The notes beneath the pieces were generated by a model, which saw nothing but the letters and a program-made list of their open reading frames with translations, was not told the origin of the DNA and ran no database searches. A stretch of DNA of 64,000 nt from Termitomyces sp. T153. Taxonomy: Eukaryota > Basidiomycota > Agaricomycetes > Agaricales > Lyophyllaceae. This document shows positions 1-11,050 of this stretch, piece after piece. How positions within the stretch are numbered: position 1 is the stretch's first letter; each line of letters starts with the position of its first letter. Both the position numbers and the translations under genes were made by a program. The stretch lies in contig JACKQL020000007.1 in assembly GCA_018296165.2 (NCBI GenBank), positions 434,001-498,000 of the forward strand. Reading direction: 5' to 3'.

Positions 1-1680
1 TTCCAGGAGTTGGCCACATTGCTAGGGAGAATATTGAAAGTCTTTGGTCTACTCTCAATGAAGTTTCACAGATGGCACAAACTGCTACTCTTGCACATTG
101 GATGGAAATCCTTGACAATCATATGTGTGACTCCAACTGAAGAAGTTACTTGATATGGTTCCTTCCCTCTGCTAAAAATACTTGACAGCCATTGAGATGA
201 GTAAGGCTGCTGTTCATTATTTTGCTGAATGGTCCATGGGAATCTCAGCAGAACTGATATTAAGCTGGGAGACTGAGATCATCATTGCTGAAAGTCTGAG
301 GGACCAAGACAAAAAGGTGATGGACATCCTTAAGGCTCAGACCATAGGCCTCCAAGCAAGACATGGTGGTAATCTGGCAGACACCAGATCAGAAGCCAGG
401 GGCTGGATGCCAGATACTAATACATTCTGGATTCAACTTGCACTTGACATTGAAGAATGGCAGTGAGTCAAACCCAGATAGTTTCACCACTGTTAAGCAC
501 TAATTGTTATATCAGGATTGCATTACAAGACAATGTCCATTTGATGAGTTGGCAGGCATGGGAGGATGAGCAACAAAAGGTTGAAGCAGATAGAGAATTG
601 TTAAGGATTCAACTGAATGTCTTGGCTGCTTCCCAAGCCAAGCATGGTTATTCTTCCAATTCACAAAGGACTACACTACTTGAGGTGAATGAGATTCCTA
701 GTGCATTTGATGAAGAAATGTCAGAAGACAATGAAACATCACCATATCTGGTGGCAAACCTGCTGGCCAGACCAGATCTGCTGTTAGAACTGGATTCTGC
801 TGCACCAGAAGGCTTTGAAATATCCTTGCCATCGAAAATTGTTGGTAATTGCTCAGAACTGTCCAGTATTGAAAGGCAATTGTGTTTGCTTCAAATCAAA
901 AGGCATATTCAAGCACTCCAAGAGCTCATTGCCAAAAAATCTTTCATGTATTCTCATGTTTTCCAAGTTGCTCCAAGCAAAAGTGTCAAAACCTGAGCCA
1001 GGGCATCAATTGACAAAATACAGGCAGCCATTTTCATCAAAGCCAGGGCCTATGGAAAATGTTGCAGTGCTCTTATGCAATTAAGCATAAATTCTACATT
1101 TGACAAAAAATATTATGTTCTACAGAAAGCAGATCTTGTGGCAAGCATGGCTATATGTAATCCAAATATTCCTGGATCATCAAGGATAAAGGTTTCTTGG
1201 ATATAGCAAGCTAATCCAGATATGAAAGATGACCCTGAAACTCTCTGTGAATATAAGTTGCTTTCTGCTCAAATATCTGTTGTATCATTCTCAATCCACC
1301 TGCTGATTCTGTTCATTTACCATATCTGTTCATTTGTTATCAATGCATTGGCCCACTTTCCTCTTCAATTTGCTGGTATCAAATTCATAACCAATCTCAC
1401 CAGTCCATTGGGTGCACTACCTCCATGCAAGAGCACAACAAAACAGATGGACAGAAGAATGTCAGCTTATTACCAGTGAAATGGAATGGACTGTTTGCTA
1501 TTTCCTTAAGCAAGCAGAAATCTGGTCCAAGAGGAGCATGTCAGCCAAGAAAAAAGGCCTTCAAGCCTATGCTGACACAAAGGTGGCCATATGGCATGAA
1601 CTGAGTTCTTTGGCAACTTATAAGTTCAGAAGGGTATACAATGATTTTACACCTCCTCAAAGGGCAACAACACCTTTATA
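1..1680 (+). pseudogene. KDZ-type transposase, C-terminal remnant (broken, no 5' end in window)
   Basis: The C-terminal region of a Kyakuja-Dileera-Zisupton (CxC1/CxC2-like) transposase, the DDE-type DNA transposase family abundant in mushroom-forming fungi. Reading from base 3 gives a GE.IE.LWS.LN-like stretch (here ARENIESLWSTLNEVS), then a LDNHMCDSN block. The family's alpha-helical tail follows at about 860-960 (LQIKRHIQALQELIAKKSF), with an ARAYGKC..AL stretch near 1040-1080 and a final VHYLHARAQ..RW.EE..L...EM.WTV block at 1405-1500. These pieces lie in different frames. A single-base loss near 138 turns an expected W-K-K into a stop, and further shifts or introns fall near 460, 995 and 1210. 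CpG is essentially absent, which fits an old methylated copy. The family assignment rests on motif order recalled from the family, not on a search. Confidence 0.72.
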
Positions 1681-1687
1681 ATGGAGA

Positions 1688-2505
1688 GTGCAATGGGATG
1701 AACAAATGGCTGATTATGCCAGATTTGCTATGCACATCATATCCACCCTGCCAACCAGAACCACCATTTCCATAGCAGATTTGCAACCTTACTACTTTGG
1801 GACAATATCATGTGTAGTCTACATTGTTGATTCTGCTGCTGTAAAAGACCTACTTTCCCCAACTACTAGCTCATAACTGTGCCAAATCCTTCTAGCTTTG
1901 CACTCTTACATGGCCTCTACTGCTGCTCTACAAACCCAAGCCTCAGTTGGCCAATGGTCACTGGGTCTCCAAAACTTAATATTTTATGTTGAATCATGGG
2001 TGCACACAGCACTTGCCATTTATGGCACCCTTGAGGAACACAAGAATCATAGGTGGATGTTACAATGCCTAGATAAAGAATTGGTAAGGTATCTTGGATT
2101 GCAATGGAGTTTAACTGATATTTGGGCCAGAACTATATTCTCCTATATCTGGGTATAGCAGCATTAAACAACATCAAATACAATGTTCCAGACCTCATCA
2201 TGTGTCTGAGCTATTGGTACCCTCTGGCAGACAGAAATGACATCCCTCAAGAAGTCTGGAAGTCCTTTCAGGCATGGACAGTTTCCACTCATCCAGGTCA
2301 AGTTGTACATTGGTATAGCTGTGATTGGTGGAACTATATAGGTATCAAGACCAAGCACCTAAATGATGAGACTGCTGAGCATTGTCTCCTCATCCATCAA
2401 AACACAACTCACAATGAAGAATTGTCAAGCCAAAGCAGTGTCCACCAAAAAGCCCTCTTGGCTCTAGACAAGTTCCAATCAGCAGCTGAACCAAATTCCC
2501 ATTGA
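1688..2505 (+). pseudogene. unassigned transposon ORF fragments
   Basis: Three open stretches on the plus strand (1688-1876, 1898-2158 and 2122-2505) follow the transposase tail in the same orientation. They carry no domain I recognise. They are rich in W and Y (for example HWYSCDWWNYIG near 2320). The last two overlap by a frame change, as expected for a decayed single ORF. No CpG is seen. They could be the end of the transposase gene or an accessory ORF of the same element. From 2506 to 2930 I see only low-complexity, CpG-free sequence with short open frames. Confidence 0.3.
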
Positions 2506-2930
2506 CAGCAAACAACCTAATTTACTAATTTTCAAGTCTGTCTGCTGGACCTAGCTCCACTCACCTCTCTAGTGCCAATTCTATTGTGCCATCACACTTA
2601 GGAGCACTCACTGGTATTGACTCAATCACCAATTCCCTTAGTATCAATGGCACAATACTATCTGACTGTGCCTCTCCAACCTCTGTGCCTGACACTCAAT
2701 CACCTACATGGCCTCCATCAATGCTTGACAAGGCTATTGATCCTTCCAATCCATGCCATCCATTCCACCACCACCTCTTCCTTGAAAGTAGGAAGAATCC
2801 TGAGCTCATCTATCACCCTATAAAGAAATCATCCACTATTCAAGCACAAGCACAGTTTTAATCACTTTCCCATCCCATTTCTCTTGTTTGGCAGAGCTTC
2901 TTCTCACTGGCACAAAGTGATGAGGAATGG

Positions 2931-3982
2931 ATGGATGTTGATAATCCATTGTTTGATGATCCAGACCTCAGGGGTATGACTTTTGAGCCATACCAGTTCA
3001 ACAACATTCCACCTCTGTTTCATGCTGAGGAAAGTGGATCAGATGAGGAACACCTCCCACCACTCTTCATTGCATCAAACAACAGGTCAGACAGCAGAGG
3101 GGAGCTGGATGATGACAGGCTTCCTCCTCTGTTTATAGCAATGGATAATGAGTCTGACAATGGTGACAGAGCTGACAGTGGAGGTGAACTGGATGACAGC
3201 AGGCTTCCTCCTCTGTTTATGGCAATGGATGACAAGTCTGACAAGGAGGCAATATCTGACAATGGCAATGTACTGAGAGATGATAGTCTTCCTCCCCTTT
3301 CCATTGCATTGGATGCCAGATCTAACAGCAGAACTTCAACTGCTGGATCTGGAGAATATGTACCAGCAAATCTAACCTACATCCACAGAGCAGACCACCA
3401 GAGAGATCCCCCCCCTCATCATTCCACCAGGAATATCACCAAATTTTGCAATGGATAGTGATTCTGCACCATCTCTATTCATTCCAGATCACAATTCACA
3501 CTCATTAGAGAGTGACTTTGCAATGAATACCAAACATAGACCAGCCTGCTTGACTCCACCAGATGATGAAAGTTCATCTGGTACTCCCCCTATTCCTCAG
3601 GGGAATAATGTGGAGGAGTGGCAAAGATATGATGAAAGAGTAACACCATGTGAGGACAAGAGATGCATTGAGATGCTGTACCAGAAACATGAGTCAATCT
3701 GCATCATTGACCTAGCAGATCTAATTGTTTCTGACAGAACAAGCTTTCTGGCAAGCAAGAAATCATGGCAGATGTAAGCCCATTGGCCCTTTCACCCCAG
3801 CTGACTTTGCTGACATTTCTGATGTTCTCTCAGAAACCACAACTTCATCAAGCACAACATCAAGTGTTGTGGGAACCCTTCCAGAGGATCCATATACACC
3901 ACTTGACTTTGAGTATATAAGTGACACTGGTTTCTTCTTGGATTTGGAATCAGAACTTGGAGGATGGAGCCCATTAATATAG
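2931..3982 (+). pseudogene. acidic ORF with LPPLF-type internal repeats (element-encoded, decayed)
   Basis: An open frame of 175 codons (2931-3458) continues in other frames at 3451-3777 and 3725-3982. The first part is built from about four imperfect repeats of roughly 27-30 residues, each with a core like RLPPLFIAMDNESD followed by a D/E/S/G-rich linker (GELDD). The second part has SLFIPDHNS, an SSSTTSS tract and TPLDFEYISD. The repeats look like short linear motifs in a disordered acidic chain, such as an activation or protein-docking region. I do not recognise the family. Orientation matches the upstream transposase remnant, so it may belong to that element. A stop at 3458 and two frame changes suggest decay or unrecognised introns. 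Confidence 0.4.
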
Positions 3983-4089
3983 ATAGAATCCCTGTAAATA
4001 TAAAGAGATAAGATGCAAAAAAGATGCTGTGGCCACACTGCTGATAGAAGAAATGAGAGTATACTGTGGTGCCAGGAAAAATGGGCATA

Positions 4090-4254
4090 GCAGTGGAAAT
4101 AGGTATACACCAGACTACTAGTAGCTGCTGCTGGAAGGCCTCTGGCAGTAGAAATAGGTATACACCAGACCACTGCTGGCCACTGCCAAAAGGCCTCTGG
4201 CAGTGGAAATAGGTATACACTGGACCACTGGTGGTTGCTAGGAACCTACAAAAC
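4090..4254. repeat. 55-bp imperfect tandem repeat, three copies
   Basis: Units begin at 4090, 4145 and 4200, each with GCAGTGGAAATAGGTATACA or a one-base variant. The period is 55 bp. The units differ mainly in their second halves. The array lies in the CpG-poor block between the acidic ORF and the tRNA-like cluster. No coding function is apparent. Confidence 0.85.
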
Positions 4255-4340
4255 AAATGAAGCTACAAAAAATTTAAAGCCTTCAAATGTTATGTGGAAT
4301 AGTGGAAATCAAACAGAAAAAACTCATTGCAAATCACTAG

Positions 4341-5155
4341 GTCAAGGGAGGGAGTCAAACTCTAGGCTTGACAGTTGGAGTGTGGCTTAACCAACAATCC
4401 AAACCACTGATCCATGGTGGCTCACAATAGCACGTCATTATAGGCATTTGCTGGAACAAACAATTGTCAATTGAAATGATGACTAAAAAACCTTTTGTCA
4501 ACTACAGAACATCAAGCAAGGAATTCAAACCACTGAAGCATAGTGCTTTAGAAAGATAAGCCAGCTACAAGCATATGTTGTAGTAAAGAGTGGACAATAA
4601 AAAACAAATTTATAGACAACAAATGTCAAGCAAGGGATTTGAACCCTCAACCTAAGCATATGAGACTGCAGACATTGGCAGAGTTCTAATGTTCTAACCC
4701 ATTAAACTACAAGGGCCTGTTAAATCAGGCAAGTTAATCATAAAACAAACAATGGTTGATTAAAATAATGATTAAAAAAAGTTTCCATACCAGAATGTCA
4801 AGCAAGGGATTTGGACCCTCAGCCTAAGCATATGAGGCTGCAGACATCAGCAGATCTCTAACAATCAAACCCATTAAGCCACATGGGCCTGCTATTTCAA
4901 GCAAATTAAGAGCATCTGTAGAGCACTGCAGCAATCAAGGATTTGGCAGGTAGCCAGCCTAAATACCTAAACCATGAGAGTATTTTGCTTCAGTGTGCCT
5001 AAACATAAATTAGAGCACAGGAGAAAAAGTGCAATAAATAAAATGAAAGACCAAATTAGTAGACAATTGTCAGATCAGGGAGTGAAACCCTCATCCTGAC
5101 AAAGAGAAGCATAACCTTATGGCACTTTGAACCACTAAGCCATGATACTGTCCCA
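4341..5155 (-). repeat. cluster of five tRNA-like (SINE-like) sequences
   Basis: On the minus strand five segments carry both parts of an internal pol III promoter in tRNA order: 4341-4425, 4511-4575, 4624-4718, 4795-4891 and 5069-5155. Examples are an A-box-like TGGCTTAGTGG (5132-5142) with a B-box-like GGTTTCACTCC, and TAGTTTAATGG (about 4700) with GGTTCAAATCC (about 4635). The third and fourth copies are close relatives about 171 bp apart. Most copies begin, in plus-strand terms, with the same GTCAAGCAAGG stretch. The acceptor ends do not pair cleanly, so these are not intact tRNA genes. They fit tRNA-derived SINE heads or an array of tRNA pseudogenes. Confidence 0.55.
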
Positions 5156-5441
5156 AGAATAATATTTTCACTAATCATCTGCAGAGTGCCCAAATCATTG
5201 GCATGGTCATCTCTACTGGGCTTGCAATGGATGAACAATTCTGTGATGGCTTCTTGTTCCTACAAAAATGCTTCTGTGATGGCTTCCCATGCCTAACACC
5301 TTGACCGATTTCAACAAATATCTATACAGACAAACTGAGAACTTTTGAATGGAAATGCTTCTGTAACAGATATGCTTTTGTGACAAGATCTGGCAACAGA
5401 CAAAAAATTCAACAACAGAGTGGCCTAAAGAGATATGACAG

Positions 5442-5570
5442 CACACACTGGCTAACAGAACCACTTTTTGCAACAGATATCATATAGCAATGGAAAGCAA
5501 AGAACAGAAAGAGTTATATGGTAGCACACTGGCTAACAGAACTGCTTTTTGCAATGGACATGATATAGCA
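5442..5570. repeat. two direct repeats of about 48 bp, 81-82 bp apart
   Basis: A segment containing CTGGCTAACAGAAC, CTTTTTGCAA and ATATAGCAA occurs at 5442-5490 and again at 5524-5570 with a few changes. A shorter duplication (TTCTGTGATGGCTTC) occurs at 5240-5290. From 5571 to about 6099 I see no further feature. The sequence is CpG-poor and contains only short, unrecognised ORFs. Confidence 0.6.
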
Positions 5571-6099
5571 ACACAAGGTGGACAGCAGATGTCTGCTGAT
5601 ACTGTTGACAACAATACAATGTACAACTCCTGTGAACCAAGAGGGCAGTCAAAGATGTCTGCTCAAAGTGTTTATGATGACACATTGTAACATTGCAATG
5701 GCATCATTGCAGATATAACATTGTTAACTTCCACTACAATACAGAGGACTCCACTGGACATGTAGCATACAATACAAAACATGTTCCACTACAATGTCTG
5801 ACACATGCACTTGTGGTGCCCTACTCTGAACAAGTCACTACAGGTAATGCAATATCAAGACTTGGGTAATAGATGTTGCTCTACAACTTATATACTAACT
5901 ACTGGGCTCCTCAGGGACTGGGGGTGCAATGGTAGGACTTATCAGAGCCATGCAGGGTGGATGGGTTCTAAGTCACATGGTGGATGCTGAAACCAGAATA
6001 TTTTGTTAGGACTCAGATCTGATATGGGCTAAGAAAACACTCAGCAACATTGCCAAGTTTGTAGTGATGCCCAAAGCAACTTACCATCATTTCTTCAGC

Positions 6100-6480
6100 A
6101 AACAGATCATCAATCTTGTATTCCAGCTGAGATAGCACAACAATGGGAATAACACTGCAGTTCTGCCAGGTGCAAAATTTTTGTATGCAGCAATTGGTAG
6201 AACTATTGATGCTGCAACTGGGAACCACTGGCAATTGTGCTACTGTGAAGTCATACATTGATTTGGAGTCCTTGGATACCATTCCAAGGAGTATGTCAAT
6301 GTTGCAAACCTCAACTACTACATTATGATTGTAGGAACACTCTACATAAAAAGGAATAAGGTTATTCTCAATTTTGAGGGTAACCAGATTATCATGAATG
6401 GACAAGCTATTCCAGCAGTGAGGGTATCACTCAAAGACACAGCAGATGACTTTGTCACTAGAGTGATGGAGAGAAGTTCA
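6100..6480 (+). pseudogene. retropepsin-like fragment of an LTR retrotransposon
   Basis: Read in mixed frames on the plus strand, this stretch gives FGVLGYHSKEYVNVANLNYY, then IMIVGTLYIKRNKVILNF, then NQIIMNGQAIPAVRVSL. The pattern resembles the flap and C-terminal part of retroviral-type aspartic proteases of fungal retroelements, where NL.YD.ILGTPFL is followed by a short strand and an I.I.....P element. The expected catalytic D-S/T-G lies upstream in sequence that is too decayed to read. The region is CpG-poor and has internal stops. From 6481 to 7092 I see no gene, only A/T homopolymers near 6833-6856. Confidence 0.4.
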
Positions 6481-7092
6481 CAGTTGGCAGTTTAAACCCA
6501 TGGTGAAAACCCCAGCTTGTCAAGTAGTGCTGTCATTTTCTCTGAAATTACAGGAGAGTACTTGCCCTCAGGAAATGAGAGGTCAGATTCTTGAAGTTGG
6601 GGTGTAATCATATTGCTTACACTTGAGCAGTGGCATTGGGATCAATTATCATGGTCTGAGCAGGAAGCAATTGAGAAGAGGAGGAGGGATCAAAACCCTA
6701 TTTCCATGGAGACAGAACATATATATAGTAGTAGCTACCTGAGGATGAGTCTAGTTTTCTTTTCACAAAAGATATAGCTTTTCCTTGTGATTACATGTGA
6801 GTGAAGTCGGACACAGAGGGTCCACTTACACTTTTTTTTTTTGACAAAAAAAAAAGCTCTTAGGAAAGCTACTACTTTAGGATTCCCATTTCTGATTAGG
6901 CATGTCCTCAGAGTTTTGAAGGCTTCTCCTGTATTCTCAATGGAGAAGATCATTCTGGGCTGGGGCTGTATTGACATGACTTGATTCTGATGTACAACTA
7001 GGAGAGGGAAGGAGTATGAAACACAGTTCCCAACCCACCCTCTTGGACACTCTGGCATGTACATGTGCTCAAACTCATGCTCCCCATGGTTC

Positions 7093-7218
7093 TTGCTCTT
7101 GTTCTTGTTCCCACTCTTGTTCTTGTTCCCACTCTTGTTCTTGTTCCCACTCTTGTTCTTGTTCCCACTCTTGTTCTTGTTCCCACTCTTGTTCTTGTTC
7201 CCACTCTTGTTCTTGTTC
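7093..7218. repeat. 18-bp tandem repeat, six perfect copies plus a partial one
   Basis: CCACTCTTGTTCTTGTTC is repeated perfectly six times from 7111 to 7218, with one degenerate unit at 7093-7110. Because 18 is divisible by three and the unit lacks stops, several frames on both strands stay open. They encode SHSCSC and PLLFLF repeats on the plus strand, and GNKNKS, GTRTRV and WEQEQE repeats on the minus strand. The minus-strand frame from 7419 to 7075 (EQEQEW) and the one from 7367 to 6735 (GNKNKS) are the longest. Perfect identity in otherwise decayed DNA points to recent expansion by slippage. Confidence 0.9.
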
Positions 7219-7660
7219 CCATTCACTTGTGGTGATATCATTGTTCTTGATGTCTCTTCCTGCTTCTTTGTCCCACAAATTACCAAGGGCCTCAGACCTG
7301 GGGTCCAAATCATTGGAAATTTCCTTAGCAGATCTATGTGTCCCCTCACCAGCACTCTCATCCTCATTGCTATCCTCTAGCAAGTATGTTCCCAGTTGTG
7401 ATGACCACAACTCCTGCAATAGAAGTGATCAACCAACTGGACCAAAAGGCCACAATGTCAAGCCTGGCTTGACAAGTTGCAGGTACTATAGAAGCAGTAT
7501 CCAGTGTTATGATGCTGTGGGTCATGACACTAGTGCCCATGCTCATGTTCTGATGTCTGCCCCATCTACTGGCTACACTGCTTAGGTCACTCAAATTTTG
7601 TTGTAACATTTCCATTGTAGGTTGTGCAGCTTCTGGTTCACACCTCATAAGGCAAAACCA

Positions 7661-7817
7661 GTTGTGATTCTGTCTACAAAGTATGAAGTAAGATGCTGCC
7701 TTATGTAAGTATAGTAAAGGGGTTTTATAGGTAGCATCAGGTGATGCTACAATATTAATATAACTAAATAATTAAATAAAGTAATCTGAATATATAGTAA
7801 TGGAATGCTTCATTACA
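7661..7817 (-). mobile_element. candidate short LTR with PPT, palindrome and TATA box
   Basis: On the minus strand a purine run AAAAGGGGGGG (about 7820-7830) is followed by a stretch starting TATGTAATGAAGCATTCC. A 20-bp near-perfect palindrome comes next (7731-7750, GTAGCATCA and its complement around a GG spacer). A TATA box CTATAAAACC sits immediately beyond it at 7721-7730. The stretch ends near CACAAC, followed by TGGTTTTGCC (7651-7660), which begins with TGG as primer-binding sites do. Order and spacing fit a compact LTR of about 155 bp. No second copy was found, so this is not proven. Minus-strand codons just beyond it (MEMLQQNLSDLSS, 7370-7648) could be the start of a gag. Confidence 0.4.
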
Positions 7818-7839
7818 TACCCCCCCTTTTGAGTCTGTC

Positions 7840-9914
7840 AATGGACTCACACAATGACTATAGCCAGTAAACAATGATGTATGACAAAAAGAGGGTGGGA
7901 TATGGCATCCCACCTGCAAGACAGCATTGGCACCCTTGAGCAGAGTCCCTACATTGACAATCTGAGTAGGCTTGGGTAGTCCTACAAGGCTAGTGGGCAG
8001 AATTGTAATCTGGCATGTTGCCCTAGTGCATGCCAGAAGGCATACATGGGCACTCAGCTTGCCCATGTGTAATTTCTGTATTGTGAACTACACATCATAG
8101 ATCAGCCAACCCATTTGTCCATCTGCAATGATGAAGCTTCCTTGTTACTCACAATGTCAGCCCAGTGCTCAGATACAACATTAGTTGTATCACTCAAGCC
8201 ACTAGTTCCAGCTTTAGGAGCAATATCAGTAGCAATATTAGTCATTACAGTTGCAACCAAAGGGCCAGGGATTACAGGATCTGTTGTCTCTGAGCTGGCA
8301 GGTATGAAGGTGGAGAACTCTTTGTGATAGTCCAATTCCATAGATTTCTCTGTGGCCAGATTCTGAGAGGATGCAACCAGTGCTGCAGATGGGATGGGGG
8401 ATGTTGCCACTACTCACAAGGCCCAGCCTCAGGTGGGGTTGCACTGGGTTGTGTAGAGCTGGCTCCTCCACTGCAGCCAGTAAAGTGTTCACCACCTCTG
8501 TAGGTCATTGCAAGAGGTGAATGAAGATGGCTGGTTCTCCATAGTGCAGCCATTCAGCTGTGCACAAGGGAAATTGGCCATAGCTCTTGCAGATCTGAAG
8601 GAGCACTTGGAAGTGCTCCCAATTGTTAGAAGTGGGTTTGTACCACCCAGCATATATGGTCAGGCAGGAGGTTTGCTCATCAGCCTGAGTCAATAATAGC
8701 ATTTATTGTCAACCTATGTAAACAAGTCAGCATGCAGGGCACTCCCTAACCAGTAGTGAGAAGCATATGCATAGGCATATGCATGTTTCACTCACATCAG
8801 GAGGATGCAATTGAAAAGTAAGTGACAAATAACCTCCATCTTGCTGAGATTATTGATTTGCATAGGTGGCATGTTCAGCCTATGCAACAAGAAAGTGTTG
8901 GGGGGGGAAGCATTGAATCCCCCTACTTCTCAGTGGTAGTCATCAACTATGTCTGGCATCCCTCAAGGAGCCCATTGATATAATTGTTCATAACATGGGG
9001 ATATATGAAACATCCTCACCATTTTGCTGGATTGGGCAAAGACTGCCTTGTTGCCAACAAAGACTGCATTGGTCATTGGCAACCAATAGTAGGGGTGTAG
9101 CATACCCCAGAAGTCATTGTGGCACTTGCAGAACCCTGGCACCAACATGGTTTTCCAGCCATCCAGAAGGCAGCTGGGCACTGTGTCATTCAATTGCTTG
9201 AGGTCCATCTTGGACTTCTCAGCATCTATAGCTAACAGCTACTGGGCATTAGCATTTGCAGTGTTGTCATCATCTGAGTTACTCTCTCCAGGATGTGTCT
9301 CTTGTAGATGGCAACATTGTCCTCATCATTGCTCCCCAAGTCTAATGCAGCTGCCATGCTAGCTGGAACCTAAGAAGCTTGCACTTGAATGACAAAGAAC
9401 TTTTTGTCATGGGGGTCCCAATGTACCATTGGAATGTGCTCATAGGACAGGTTGGCAGGATCATGTAGGACCTTGGTTTGAGGACCTTGATTGTTCCCTC
9501 CTCTGCCCCCATTAGCACATTTGCTGAAAAGGCCACCAGAGTGGTGATGTCATGACCCATTCACTTCTCCTAAATCTCCCCCTCAGCCACCTCTATTCAG
9601 TCTAGACATGCTTCAGATGGCCTCCATGTCCCAGATAACTTCCATGTCCCAGATCACTCCTTTGTCTTGGACTGCACCCACCTGTCTCTGATCACATCCC
9701 TGATCACAAGTGGGGCCACACCATCAGACCTTTGAAGGTGTCAGAGGGCTTGGTGGGAGCTGCGGAGTTAGTGTTTGTATGTCTGGAGGGGGGCTTCGAG
9801 GTTCTTCTGTCTCAGAATGAAGGGCATTGGAAAAGGCATTTTCATTTTCTATTGACAGACAAGAGAACCTGTTGGCACCTAGTGATGGAGGCATACACCT
9901 CATCCATCACTCAA
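7840..9914. other. CpG-poor repeat-derived stretch without a recognisable gene
   Basis: Only short open frames occur on either strand. The longest are minus 8102-8410 and 8963-9208, and neither has a motif I recognise. CATATGC palindromes cluster at 8763-8788. A run of eight G lies near 8900. Two 18-20-bp units sharing CATGTCCCAGAT occur around 9627-9660. By position, between a minus-strand gag and a candidate LTR, this could be a decayed or largely deleted pol region, but I cannot see reverse transcriptase or integrase motifs. Confidence 0.5.
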
Positions 9915-11050
9915 TTAAAAATCCTCCTCCCACTCTGGAGGTGAGGTGCACACACTGGCTTCCTCCAGGGTCAACTCCAGCATGGGCTCATCTAGTGACA
10001 GAGCTCTGGCAGCGTCTTTTGCTGCCAAGAGCTGCAGGAGAAGTTCCTCCTGCTCCACCATAGAGAGGTAGTGTACCTCCAGGCCCAGAGGACAGTGCCA
10101 CACAAAGTGCTTGGGCTTCTTGCATCTCCAGCACAACAGCAGGGCAGTGTGGAGTTGTCAGGCTGCATCCACATCCATGGGGATCCCTGGTGGTAGGGGA
10201 CACACTGCAGAGGTGGCTGGAGTGAGGGCCAGCACTAGGTGAGTAGGTGCCAGGTGGCAGAGGTTGCTGACTGGAGCAGGGTGCAGTGTGAAATGGGGGC
10301 AGCAGAGCTCCCTCTGTATCTCCATGAGTTGCCATTGGTCTCAGGCCACCTCATACCATGATGCAATCTTTTCATTGTCAGGGCAACCCTCCACCAGGTT
10401 GTCAATGCATTCCACCAAGGTGGGGTGCAAGCCATCCCAAAAAATGAGGCATAGTTGGAGGCCATCAGGGTAGGTGGCCTGTTTGACCAGGGCTCAGAAT
10501 GAGTCAATGTACTCATCCAACATATGCTTTCCTTGTCTGTACTGCTCTCTGTCACACAGCATCAGTGCCACCATCTTGGCAAGGTCTAACAGGAAAAACT
10601 CCATGTGAAAGTCCTTCTCAAAGGTGGCCCAGTCTGGGAAGCTCCTCACACCTCTGGGACAGCAGAAAACTCACAGCACATAGGTGGAGGCATGTCCAGT
10701 CTTCATGTATGACAGCACCCAGGCTATTTTCAACATGTTGGAGTCAAAAGCATCCCTGCTGAGGTGGATGTAGGTGAGGCAGAACTGTAGGAATTGCTCC
10801 CCACCAGATTAGACACTGTCATATGTGTCTGGCAGCACTGGACAAGGGATCCATGGCCATAGGGTCACTAGAGCCACTGGAGTAGGTGCTGTGGCAGGCA
10901 GAGCTGGTTCTGCCACTGCAGGAGGGGTGGAGTCAGGGCTTAGGCATTCTAGCAGCACCTGGAGGGATTGGGAGATAAGATCTGTTGTCTGATGGAGGGT
11001 AGAGAGTTCAGTTGTATGGTGGGTGAGAGATGATTGTGTTAATTGCACCT
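9915..11050 (-). pseudogene. Ty3/gypsy-type gag with CCHC zinc knuckle (broken)
   Basis: This is a structural gag remnant of an agaricomycete gypsy element. The N-terminal part (11048-10812) is S/T/P-rich and ends LPDTYDS, the usual lead-in to the Retrotrans_gag domain. The domain follows in shifted frames: YIHLSRDAFDSNMLKIAWVL and MKTGHAS near 10700, EYIDSF near 10510, and ASWYEVA near 10370. A single zinc knuckle CWRCKKPKHFVWHC (C-x2-C-x4-H-x4-C) sits at about 10090-10130, followed by EELLLQLLAAKDAARALSLD, the usual post-knuckle tail. Several stops and frame changes mark it as dead. The ORF orientation is the same as the gag-like remnants upstream, but the two gag modules look like different element types. 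Confidence 0.75.

Noticed and set aside
7075..7585. repeat-rich ORFs as a possible CRISPR-like array
   Set aside because: The 18-bp units are contiguous with no spacers, so this is a simple tandem repeat.
8963..9208. 81-codon minus-strand frame as a possible pol remnant
   Set aside because: I could not match it to reverse transcriptase, RNase H or integrase motifs.
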